From positions 16,001 to 80,000 of the forward strand of contig JAQTPT010000012.1 in assembly GCA_028712795.1 (NCBI GenBank): a stretch of DNA of 64,000 bases. Reading direction: 5' to 3'. Both the position numbers and the translations under genes were made by a program. A model generated the notes under the pieces. That model was not told the origin of the DNA. It saw only the letters and a program-made list of their open reading frames with translations, and searched no databases. This DNA comes from Methylococcales bacterium. Its GTDB lineage: Bacteria > Pseudomonadota > Gammaproteobacteria > Methylococcales > Methylomonadaceae. Shown piece by piece: positions 48,850 through 57,765 of this stretch (position 1 is the first letter of the stretch; each line of letters begins with the position of its first letter).

Positions 48850-51764
48850 TATATTTTCCCCTCAGCTAACACGTTAATAAAATATTCAGAATAAGATTGA
48901 TTCGATTTAGTATCGAAAACGGCATAATCCGCCCAACGCTGCGCCAATAGTTCCCGCTCGTGGATACGTTCAAGCAAGGCGGGCGGATAACTCAACCGCC
49001 TTGCCTTCCAATCGGATAACTCTGGCAACTGAAGTTCGAGACCATCCAATTTCATAACAACTCGTCGAGGAATTGGCTTCCCATTTTGTGTTTCTACTTC
49101 TTCAAACAGGGCTTCCGATGTTATATCAAACATAGTCAAAAGCCAGTCTTTACCAGCCTGACGATCTTTTTCTGTCAATGACTTCAATTGCTCTGGCTTA
49201 CCTTCATCTTGAGTGGTTGGATAGAAATTTTCGATTACTGTCTGATATTGGATATCGGCTGCATCACATTTCTCACGCTGACAAACTTTCATGGTTGATT
49301 CTAGGATCAACATCATGGCATTTCGTCCTAACCAGGGATTATTTTCATTTTCAAGTAACTTCCAAGCCAATTGTTGTGTTGGGGTTTCAGGTTTTTTGAA
49401 TCGTTTATTTTGGGTATCCCAAAGTTGTTCAAAAACAAAATATGCGGTTAGGTCGCCATAGATCATGGTTTGCTGTGCGATGGCAACATCCAGCATCATC
49501 AATGTGCCTTCCAGTATTTCTTTGCCATAAGAGAAATTCGATTTCTCTGCTAATTCTTCTAATGTGTAAGGTTTCTGGTTGTCTGCGCCTCCAGGCGCAA
49601 AATCCGCTGCGTTAGCCACAAAACTTGAAAAGTTTACCAAGTCGTTTATTTGATCTCGCACAATAGCAACTTGCATATAATTCTTTGCTTTATTGTTAGC
49701 AATTTGCTCATTCACATCTGTATTATGCTTGGACGGATCAAAATAACTTCTATTTACACATAATAGTTTTTTAGCGCGAAGCCCAAGTAGACTCTGATCT
49801 GAACATGCATGAAGTTTATCTGAACTTGATAGCGCATCAAGTTTATGGACTCTATCAAGCAATTCTTTACTGGTTGCAGATGGCATAGAAAGCATCATTA
49901 CTGAACCAGCGAAATGCCCCCAACCTGGTTTTCTTTGTTGTCGATCTACCCAGCAAGCTTCAATCAGTTGCTCGGACGGTTTGTATACTTTGTTTTGGAA
50001 AGTTTCAAGGTCACTTTGACCATAGGTTCGTTCTTTTTCATTTGGATTTTCTTCTATATTCTGTCTTGCAAATTCGATCTGAAGTGGATTTTCAAATTTT
50101 GAATTGTCACGGAATGTAGTATAGAGATTGCGTAATTTTTTAGCACACGGGAAGACGTTACCATACTGATCATTGAGCAGTTTCAAAACACCTTTTATCG
50201 AACGAAATTGAAGAGTTGATTCGTTAAAATCATATACTTGATGATCTTTTTCTGTGTAATCACTATGCCACCAGACATCTCTGCAAGAATCATAGTCTTT
50301 CCATATCAAATACCTCGATGCAGAACTAATCGTTTTCAATTCAAAATCAATGTTATCGAACCTTTCTTGAATGCGTTTTTCAACATCAGCCAATTGTTTA
50401 GATAATGCTTCAATCTTTGTTAGCGTTTCCTTTTGCAAATCAATTATTTGATCAAGCGATTTTTGAATTTCACGTAACTGGGAAAAAACTGCTTGGAATT
50501 GTCGCTGCGCGGAATCTTCTTGTGTCGGCCCGAATAGCCCACTTACTGTGGCAATTGCACCAAAGTAGTTTCCAGTAAATGCTTGCCCTAAGGCATTAAC
50601 CGCTGCTGAACCGTAACGGACTGCATCACTGACACGCTGATCCTTGATACCAAGATGGGTCATGATTGTGTTGACATCACTTACGACAGAAACAACTTCG
50701 TTTGCAGTGGTCATTATCTCTTGTTTCTTAATTTCAACCTCAAAGTAGGCTTTTAATTCGGTGCGTTGTTGTACCGATAATCCAGGCTTTGCGTCAGCAT
50801 CGAGCATGGCAAGTTTTATTTTAGGCGGCTGCTGGTCGAACAACATATCCTGCACTAACCCGACTTGATAAGCTGTCACTGATTGATCGTTTTTAAGGCT
50901 ATCTAAGTCATTGCTAACATTGTCTATATCTGCTTGTAATTTATCTGATTTTTCTTTTAATTCACCAATTTTACCTGTTACTGACTTTTCAAATTTTTTC
51001 GAGATTTTTATGAAATTGCCCAGTTGTATTTCAACATTTTCTATTCCTTGCTTTGCTTCGCCCGCGGCTATTAGGGCTGCGGATGAAGTTTTTTGAAGAT
51101 TCGCGTAAATATAAGGACGAACAGTGTATTTGGCATCTTGTTCATTATCGCCAAATTGCTGCTCTAACTTTGACAAGCTACCTGTTTTTTGGTCAAAAAA
51201 GTCAGCCGCTTCTTCATATTTGTTATTTTTAAGTAAGGTATCAAACTGATCTTTATCTTTCTGGGCCATTGTTTTCAATCCTGCTCCTAACAACCCAACG
51301 GCGCGGTCTTTGCCTTCTTGAGCTATAGAGTCAGCAAATTTTGAATTACCGTATCTTGCTACTGTAGCAATTGCTGCTGCGGGTGCTGCACCTATCCCAC
51401 TAGCCGTTGCCAATGCTTGCGTTGCATCAATAATTAATTCCCCATTGGATTTAACCAAACTTGAAACATAAGTTGCGCTCCTGACTTTTTCACGATATTG
51501 ATTGGTAAGATTCGTTAAATCTTTTCCCAGTGCAGTAGCATTAGAAGCAGATACAGCTGATTTACCGTTTTTAGCGATTTGGTCAGCTGAACCAATCAAC
51601 ATGGTCATGCCAAATTTGGTAAGAGAAGTCGTTATATTTGGATCAAGCGTAGATTTGGAATTACTTGGTTCAGCATGAACCATTTTAATGGCCGATAAAA
51701 CGAGGCCAGCAGAAAAAGACAGAAAGAAGATAATCCGTTTTATTTGTAAATTTGTGACTTGCAT
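48849..51764 (-). CDS. Large exported coiled-coil protein, function unknown
   Basis: 971 aa from ATG 51764, which gives a clear signal peptide (IIFFLSFSAGLVLSAIKMVHA, cleavage near residue 31); the open frame reaches back to 51860. Layout: an Ala/Gly-rich hydrophobic stretch at about 109-138 (ATASGIGAAPAAAIATVARY), coiled coil at about 240-293, and a second short hydrophobic Gly-rich segment at about 378-413 (ALGQAFTGNYFGAIATVSGL). Strong heptads follow (about 418-478), then a Cys/Trp-containing C-terminal half of about 490 aa. Long helices around a short hydrophobic hairpin resemble alpha-helical pore-forming toxins, but no family was recognised. It lies in an operon with the small exported protein downstream. 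Confidence 0.8.
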   Translation of the reverse strand: MQVTNLQIKRIIFFLSFSAGLVLSAIKMVHAEPSNSKSTLDPNITTSLTKFGMTMLIGSADQIAKNGKSAVSASNATALGKDLTNLTNQYREKVRSATYVSSLVKSNGELIIDATQALATASGIGAAPAAAIATVARYGNSKFADSIAQEGKDRAVGLLGAGLKTMAQKDKDQFDTLLKNNKYEEAADFFDQKTGSLSKLEQQFGDNEQDAKYTVRPYIYANLQKTSSAALIAAGEAKQGIENVEIQLGNFIKISKKFEKSVTGKIGELKEKSDKLQADIDNVSNDLDSLKNDQSVTAYQVGLVQDMLFDQQPPKIKLAMLDADAKPGLSVQQRTELKAYFEVEIKKQEIMTTANEVVSVVSDVNTIMTHLGIKDQRVSDAVRYGSAAVNALGQAFTGNYFGAIATVSGLFGPTQEDSAQRQFQAVFSQLREIQKSLDQIIDLQKETLTKIEALSKQLADVEKRIQERFDNIDFELKTISSASRYLIWKDYDSCRDVWWHSDYTEKDHQVYDFNESTLQFRSIKGVLKLLNDQYGNVFPCAKKLRNLYTTFRDNSKFENPLQIEFARQNIEENPNEKERTYGQSDLETFQNKVYKPSEQLIEACWVDRQQRKPGWGHFAGSVMMLSMPSATSKELLDRVHKLDALSSSDKLHACSDQSLLGLRAKKLLCVNRSYFDPSKHNTDVNEQIANNKAKNYMQVAIVRDQINDLVNFSSFVANAADFAPGGADNQKPYTLEELAEKSNFSYGKEILEGTLMMLDVAIAQQTMIYGDLTAYFVFEQLWDTQNKRFKKPETPTQQLAWKLLENENNPWLGRNAMMLILESTMKVCQREKCDAADIQYQTVIENFYPTTQDEGKPEQLKSLTEKDRQAGKDWLLTMFDITSEALFEEVETQNGKPIPRRVVMKLDGLELQLPELSDWKARRLSYPPALLERIHERELLAQRWADYAVFDTKSNQSYSEYFINVLAEGKI

Positions 51765-52392
51765 TGTTATTTCCTTCACTGATTTAAAGTTTTCGGAATT
51801 ATTCTTCTGAACATTATGTAAACCCAATATATTTCTGAGTATGTGCTTTGGTATATTCAAGGTCTGCTTACATAACTTTAAGCAATGTGCTTTACACTAC
51901 ACAAAGAACAGAAATTTTGCCATACTCTGATTTTCACCTTCCTATGGCTAAAGTATCGCAACCGTCAGCAAAGACACTGTTATTGTCTTGAATCTTAATT
52001 GTATTTTTTAGTGAGCGCAAATGCGCTGACATCTAAGCGCGGTTGTTAAATGTCCGCTTTCAGGAAAGTAACTGTATACCCGTGATCGTCTGGTGTGGGT
52101 CGATCTGAGACGGTCAATGTCTGTTGCTGCTTAGGTTCTTTTTAGAAACTGCCGGATCGAGTCCAAGGTTTTACAAATGATGCCGCTAAACATGAGGCTT
52201 TTTGTGCGTGAAATTCTGGTAGATATGGCGGCGGGTTTATCCCTAAAATACCGGTAAGTGTTGCGGTTGATTTGTGTGCTTGTTTTCTCAAACATTCCCG
52301 TGGTGTATTATGTAAGCACATCAAAAATATTAACCAAGGCGTTCACCAAATTGCGCATGCTAACTAAACATGTGTATATAGCACAATAACTT
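51765..52392. other. Divergent intergenic region upstream of the exported-protein operon and sbcC
   Basis: 628 bp with no credible gene. It should contain both divergent promoters. Positions 52020-52130 (TGTTAAATGTCCGCTTTCAG...GGTCGATCTGAGACGGTCAATG) look like another fragment of the dispersed intergenic repeats, since TAGCGGACA-type sequence recurs in repeat A. Confidence 0.4.
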
Positions 52393-55300
52393 ATGAAGAT
52401 ACTCAACATCCATTTCAAAAACATCAACTCATTAGAGGGCGAGAGTCGGGTTAATTTTGAACAATCACCTTTTTCCGATACGGGGGTTTTTGCGATTACG
52501 GGGCCTAACGGATCAGGTAAGTCCAGTATTCTGGATGTCATCACGCTAGGTTTATATGGTGAAACTTTTCGTTTTGACCGGCCTTCCGGCCATGTCATGA
52601 CCAAGCATACCGCTGAGTGTTTTGCTGAAATTGAATTTTTTCTGGGCGGCGAAAAATACCAATCCAGTTGGCATGTCCAACGTGCAGATGGAAACCCTGA
52701 AGGTGAGTTGATGGCGCCTGAAATGCGATTAATCCGTTTGAAAGATGGTGAAGTTTTAGCCAACACGTCTCATGAGGTGAGTGCCCGGATGACCGAAATC
52801 ACTGGCATGAATTTTCGTAATTTCACCCGCTCGATCATGCTTGCACAGGGTGATTTTGCCGCTTTTTTGAATGCGCTTGACAGTGAGCGTATGGACATTC
52901 TGGAAAAAATAATTAGCACTGATATTTACGCGGATTATAAAAAAGAGGTTATCGATAACGCAGAAAATGCACAGAAGGAACTGGATCTATTAAAACAAGA
53001 GTTAGCCGGTATTCAGTTGATGGAGCCTGAAAAACGAGAAGCCAGTGAACATGATTTAATCGATTTTAAAGAGCAGTTATCTGAATTAGAGAATGAAGAA
53101 GACAGTTTAAAGCAACAGCAAGCCCTGTTGATAAGGATAACAGCGATAAAAGGGCAGATTGCTGATAAGGAAAAAAACCTCGAAAAAGCCAAAAAGCAGG
53201 CAGAAGACACCCAAAGCTTATTGGACCGGATTGCCTCAGCTCAAGATGCCTTATTATTTAAGGATGACATTGAGGCCCACCGGTTAATAAGTCACGTTAT
53301 CCGGCAAGGCAAATCGGCCCTGGATGATTTCCAGAGCGAACTTAAGCAATTAAAAGATCAGTTGGGGGATGTTAAAACGGCTCCAGAAGGATTGGCGCTG
53401 CGGGCGTTTACTGAACAGCAGCCGATACTGGACAACGTAAGGGCGCAGGTTAACCAGTTTGCCTTGAACAGGCAGACAGAAACGGCGCACTGGCAGTCTT
53501 TGGCGGCACAATGCGCAGAAAAGAAGTCCGTTCTTTCAACGGTATCAACATGGATGGAAGAGCACGCGTCTGATGCTTCACTGCTGACAGACTTTCCTGA
53601 AATAGGCCAATTGAAAAGGCTTCGGAATGAGGTTGTTGATTTAAGTGGAAAGCAGAAGCTGTTTACCAGGCAGTCAAAAAAAGCCACCTCGTCATTGAAG
53701 AATAATACTTCAGCCTTGGCTAAAGAAAGCAAAAAGCTGGCGGACCTAAACCACCAGCTTCAGGCTGATGAAAAAGCGCTTGAGGAACTGGCGCGAGGCA
53801 ATTCGACCGATGACATAAATGCCTTAAGGCTAGAGCAGCAAGAGCGCCTCAAAGACTTTCAGACACTCTACAATCTGGCTAAAAAACATCAGACATTGGC
53901 GGGTGGTTTTAGTCTTTTTCCCCTCTTTAAACGCAAGGAACAACCGGATCGTGATGCAGATGTTCTGAGTCTTGAGCTTGAAAAGTTAAAGCTGGAAATA
54001 AAACGTGAAGAGAATATTAAGCGTGCACTCGAAGAGTCGATCATCAATGAATCGTTGTTGAAAAAAATGGCTCCGGATAGGATTCACCTTGTTGATGGCA
54101 AGCCCTGCCCATTTTGCGGAGCCTTGCAACATCCTTATGCCAAACATCCGCCTGCTGTGGGCAATTCCAAGCAGGCATTGATTGATCAAAAAGCGAAAAT
54201 AAGGCTGCTAGTGGAGAAAGCTACCAGCACCAGTCTTAGAATCAGTGATGCTCAAAAGCAATCTGAAAAAAATCAGACCAAGCAAACGCGGCTACTCCAA
54301 GTTAGAGAACAGTGGTTAAACTTGTGTAACCGGCTGAACATCGTGAGTCATGATCTTGATATAAACAAATTAGGATTAATGAAAGAGTTGATAAAAAATG
54401 AGACCACTGAATTAACAGACATCGTCAATTTTGTCACGAAATACCGGAGTAAGCAGGCCAGCATAGAAAAATTAAAGACTTTAATCGGCAAGACCACGGC
54501 CTCTATTGAGCAGTTGCAAGTTAACACTCAGCAGTTGGGTTCAGACAATCAGGGGCTGACTCAGGAGCAGAAAGATATTGAAGCCAACTTAGCTGAGCGT
54601 CAGATGCAAGAAAAACAGCTGGCCGATAAAGTGCTTGAACAGTTGGCCGTGCTGGGCGAAAAAATGCCTGCCAAGGGCCAGGAAGATGGGTTGTTCGATC
54701 GGCTTAAAGTGCGTCAGCAGGAATACCATGGCTATGCTTTCCGCCACAAAGGCTTAACAGATGAGCTGGCGGCCTTGGAAGCGAAGCAGGCCGCTTGTCA
54801 ATCTGAAATAACGCGCTGCAATGAGCTGCTGGAAATTTATACCCAGCAACTGCAAACGGAAGAAACTATTGGTCTGCATCTGGCGCTCATTGAAAAACAG
54901 AAACTGATTGCAGATAAGGAACAATTGCTGAGCCAGCAGGAAATCGAAGCCGCTAACCTACATCAAGTGTTACTGGAAAAAATGCAACCTACCCGATTTA
55001 CAAGCTTGGAAGAGATTCACCAAATATTGGAGCTGATAGATAATCAGCCAGAAATTGAGCGCCAGAAAGCGGAATTGGAACAGGAGATTGATGCTAAATC
55101 TATAGAGATTGGGGAAAGCAAGGCTCAGTTAGAAGCAGATTTAATTTATTTAGAATCAGCTTTGGATTTAGCAGCAATTGACCAGCAGCTCACAAGCATT
55201 GCCGGAAAGAAGGAAATAACAAGCATGGAAGTTCAGCACCTGGAAAGGCTGCTAAGCGATCAAGTGCAACTGCAAGATGCTTATGATGCATTGCAATTAC

Positions 55301-55833
55301 GATTGCAGCAGCAAGAAGCGGCATCCCAGCCTTACTTTGCTGACGTGACTCTTGTAGCGGCAGAAAGCGGCATGGCTTTTCGCCGCCGGGTTCAGGGACG
55401 GATTGCCGATAAGTTATTGTCACAAACCAATGCCATTCTGGAAAAAATCAGCGGTCGCTATTATTTAAGGCAAGCACCCAGCGAGCAAGGACTGGCTCTG
55501 GAAGTTGAAGATACTTACCAGGCTAATGTCCGACGTTTGCCCAGGACATTATCGGGTGGCGAAAGTTTTGTGGTCAGTCTGGCATTGGCGTTGGGGCTTT
55601 CAGAATTGGCCAATAACGGCCGGTCCGTGGATTCACTGTTTCTTGATGAGGGCTTTGGCAACCTCGATGCGGATTCGCTCTATACCGTGATCAGCACCTT
55701 GGAAAGCCTGCACACTCATGGAAAAACCGTGGGCGTGATTTCTCATGTAGAAGCCGTTCAGAAACGCTTTAAAGCGCAACTTCAAGTGGTTAAAAAGCCG
55801 AATGGCATAAGTGAGCTGAAAAAGGCATCCTGA
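52393..55833 (+). CDS. sbcC: SbcC/Rad50-type SMC-like nuclease ATPase
   Basis: 1146 aa with the Rad50/SbcC layout. The N-terminal Walker A is GPNGSGKSSILDVITLGLYG near residue 36, and the Q-loop region is SIMLAQGDFAAFL. Very long coiled coils flank a zinc hook (Cys572 and Cys575 in GKPCPFCGALQHPYA). The C-terminal signature is TLSGGESFVVSLALALGLSEL and Walker B SLFLDEGFGNLD. With SbcD it forms a nuclease that opens hairpins and cleans DNA ends. No sbcD lies next to it, unlike the usual sbcDC operon. It diverges from the exported-protein operon. Confidence 0.93.
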   Translation: MKILNIHFKNINSLEGESRVNFEQSPFSDTGVFAITGPNGSGKSSILDVITLGLYGETFRFDRPSGHVMTKHTAECFAEIEFFLGGEKYQSSWHVQRADGNPEGELMAPEMRLIRLKDGEVLANTSHEVSARMTEITGMNFRNFTRSIMLAQGDFAAFLNALDSERMDILEKIISTDIYADYKKEVIDNAENAQKELDLLKQELAGIQLMEPEKREASEHDLIDFKEQLSELENEEDSLKQQQALLIRITAIKGQIADKEKNLEKAKKQAEDTQSLLDRIASAQDALLFKDDIEAHRLISHVIRQGKSALDDFQSELKQLKDQLGDVKTAPEGLALRAFTEQQPILDNVRAQVNQFALNRQTETAHWQSLAAQCAEKKSVLSTVSTWMEEHASDASLLTDFPEIGQLKRLRNEVVDLSGKQKLFTRQSKKATSSLKNNTSALAKESKKLADLNHQLQADEKALEELARGNSTDDINALRLEQQERLKDFQTLYNLAKKHQTLAGGFSLFPLFKRKEQPDRDADVLSLELEKLKLEIKREENIKRALEESIINESLLKKMAPDRIHLVDGKPCPFCGALQHPYAKHPPAVGNSKQALIDQKAKIRLLVEKATSTSLRISDAQKQSEKNQTKQTRLLQVREQWLNLCNRLNIVSHDLDINKLGLMKELIKNETTELTDIVNFVTKYRSKQASIEKLKTLIGKTTASIEQLQVNTQQLGSDNQGLTQEQKDIEANLAERQMQEKQLADKVLEQLAVLGEKMPAKGQEDGLFDRLKVRQQEYHGYAFRHKGLTDELAALEAKQAACQSEITRCNELLEIYTQQLQTEETIGLHLALIEKQKLIADKEQLLSQQEIEAANLHQVLLEKMQPTRFTSLEEIHQILELIDNQPEIERQKAELEQEIDAKSIEIGESKAQLEADLIYLESALDLAAIDQQLTSIAGKKEITSMEVQHLERLLSDQVQLQDAYDALQLRLQQQEAASQPYFADVTLVAAESGMAFRRRVQGRIADKLLSQTNAILEKISGRYYLRQAPSEQGLALEVEDTYQANVRRLPRTLSGGESFVVSLALALGLSELANNGRSVDSLFLDEGFGNLDADSLYTVISTLESLHTHGKTVGVISHVEAVQKRFKAQLQVVKKPNGISELKKAS

Positions 55834-55975
55834 TATATAGTCATGGGAAGCCCCCATATTCCACATAAAAATAGCCGGTGTTAATCATGACACTTACAAA
55901 AGGCCCGGCGAGATTACCTAAAGGTTTTTTACGCTGAAAAAGACCGGGTTATTTCCAAGCTAATCTGAAAGTTTG

Positions 55976-56200
55976 TTGATGGTGATTTGAGACTAATAGA
56001 TGCCCTGTCAGGAAATTGGCAGAGCATTTTTTGGGTATCCAAGACATTAGGAAACGAGACCAGCTGTTTAAGGAAAATAAAATAACTTGAACAGCATTTC
56101 TTCCAAGTTATTTAGTTACCGTTCCTAAGGTCATATAGCGGACACTTGGAACGATAGATTGCGAAGGGCAAAATTCGACCCTGAGCAGCCGCTCAATCCA
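55976..56200. repeat. Dispersed intergenic repeat A, copy 2
   Basis: Same family as 37482-37640, with the blocks TTGATGGTGATTTGAGAC, TGTCAGGAAATTGG, GAGCATTTTTTGGGTATCC and TAGCGGACACTTGGAACGAT...GCGAAGGGCAAA. This copy carries about 60 extra bases (56065-56130) containing a perfect stem AAATAACTTG (56080-56089) / CAAGTTATTT (56104-56113). That could be a nested small element. The rest of the 509-bp gap 55834-56342 has no gene. Confidence 0.6.
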
Positions 56201-56342
56201 GATTTCCGAATGGCTGCATACCCACGGAAAGCTGCCAGTCGATTCTAGCGAACCAACTGGCACTTCCGACTGCAACCAGACGGTCAATTTAGTTTTCCCT
56301 CTGTTTCATATCTAATCTGGCGCAGGAATACGATACCTAATC

Positions 56343-56636
56343 TCATCGCTTGAGTTTAATGACCAGAAGTAAATATGAGATTAAGAGACTGAATACTGTT
56401 AACAGTTCACTTTTATCGCGATTACAGTTTTCATGAGCAAGATCAAAGTTTTGTGTAATATTCCGTGGATATCGTGACCATGGTATGAAATGGTCAACTG
56501 CTTCAGTAGTACGAATCCGACTTTGGCAATAGAAGCAGTTATTATTCTGCAAATCTGTCAGCTTTCCCCGTATTACCAGCCGCATATAGCCATTCGGCCA
56601 ATCTGTTTTAAGAGTTATTGGAACTACGCTGTTATT
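56343..56636 (-). pseudogene. HNH endonuclease remnant
   Basis: The minus-strand frame contains PNGYMRLVIRGKLTDLQNNN, then CFYC, AVDHFIPWSRYP and LAHENCNRDKSE. This is a compact HNH nuclease core (Cys pair, Asp-His, later His/Asn) like that in larger phage- or island-borne HNH proteins. Good coding sense begins right after the stop of the neighbouring membrane protein gene, in the same frame and without a start codon; the first ATG is at 56585. After RDKSE it runs into unrelated hydrophobic residues. Both ends are missing, so this is a fragment. Confidence 0.65.
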
Positions 56637-57533
56637 TTATTCCGGCTCCGTATTCTGACCATTACAGGTCGCATTGCTCACGCCTGGTAACGGAGAAGAG
56701 TTTTGACCCTGTATTCGACGATCTCGTCCTGAGCTGCGATCCCGATAAGAAAAGGATGACGGATTCTGGTCGTGGAAACGCCTTTTGTGAACCGGTCTGT
56801 CAATCAATCGTTTCATGTTTGCCGTGGCCTGGTAATCGGTGAGGAGGTCATTTAATATATCCGGCTGCTTTTCTTTCAACTCGATTACGTAGTCGAGAAA
56901 ACTGTAGAGCCCTTGCTGAAGTATCGCCAGCACCTTTTTCATAAGTTCCGGATCACTTCGAATGTGTTCTATAAAAAACGCATCAGGATGATGAGCCAGG
57001 AAGAGCTGAATATCCTCGATAAAGTGAAGCAAGTAGATCATATCCAGAAAAATGTTCTCAAAATCGTTAGTAATCGCCCATTCCATGAACTCGCGAAAAA
57101 CACTTTGAGCCTTCAGGTATTCCATCACAACCGTCTCAATGGCCTCGTCGGAGAGGTACCGAAAATCGGCAAGTTCTTTTCTGATGTCCAGCAATTGCGC
57201 GATGCTTGAATTCTGAATCCGATCCATTGTAACTTTTGGTTGTTCGAGGGCTGCGAAATTTGAGATAAAGAGATTACGCATCTGAGAGCGAAAGAGGTAA
57301 CTTTTTATATACATGAGCTGGTGTCTCTTCTGATCCTTCTCTTTATAGGCTAGAAAACGTTCTAACAGTAGCCCACCTGCAAGCAGCTCAAGGGGAATCG
57401 CGGCGACATGAAGGAAAAATTCAATATGGGTCAGATACTCCAGATAAAGGAATCCCGCTGACAGCGTTGGTAACAACAGACAGAGCAAGAGAAATAATTT
57501 AGAGGCAGGGAGCCCTCTTTTTTCGTTTTGCAT
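56637..57533 (-). CDS. Two-helix membrane protein of unknown function
   Basis: 298 aa. Two hydrophobic helices near the N-terminus (LFLLLCLLLPTLSAGFLYL, and FLHVAAIPLELLAGGLLL) are followed by a long soluble helical domain (about 70-260). The C-terminus is polar and low-complexity, rich in Arg, Ser and Asn (RDRSSGRDRRIQGQNSSPLP), possibly an artefact of a shifted or extended end. I recognise no family. It is on the same strand as the cyclase-hydrolase fusion 232 bp upstream, so the two might be functionally linked as membrane component and signalling enzyme; that is only positional inference. Confidence 0.6.
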   Translation of the reverse strand: MQNEKRGLPASKLFLLLCLLLPTLSAGFLYLEYLTHIEFFLHVAAIPLELLAGGLLLERFLAYKEKDQKRHQLMYIKSYLFRSQMRNLFISNFAALEQPKVTMDRIQNSSIAQLLDIRKELADFRYLSDEAIETVVMEYLKAQSVFREFMEWAITNDFENIFLDMIYLLHFIEDIQLFLAHHPDAFFIEHIRSDPELMKKVLAILQQGLYSFLDYVIELKEKQPDILNDLLTDYQATANMKRLIDRPVHKRRFHDQNPSSFSYRDRSSGRDRRIQGQNSSPLPGVSNATCNGQNTEPE

Positions 57534-57765
57534 TGTTCTCTCTCAACAAGGTTTGATGGTTAGAGATTGGGACACGTCAATACCGTTGATTTAAGTCGTG
57601 GGCATTTAGCTCTTTAGAGTACATATGGACTATGACTATGACATCCTCGCTAAAAGGACAACATCGGAACTTGCCGTCTCAAATATCCCGGTTAAGGCAA
57701 CCTCTATCGGATACTGATTCTATTATTGCTTTCGTAACCAATAAAAATCTCTAAAACGTATTACA

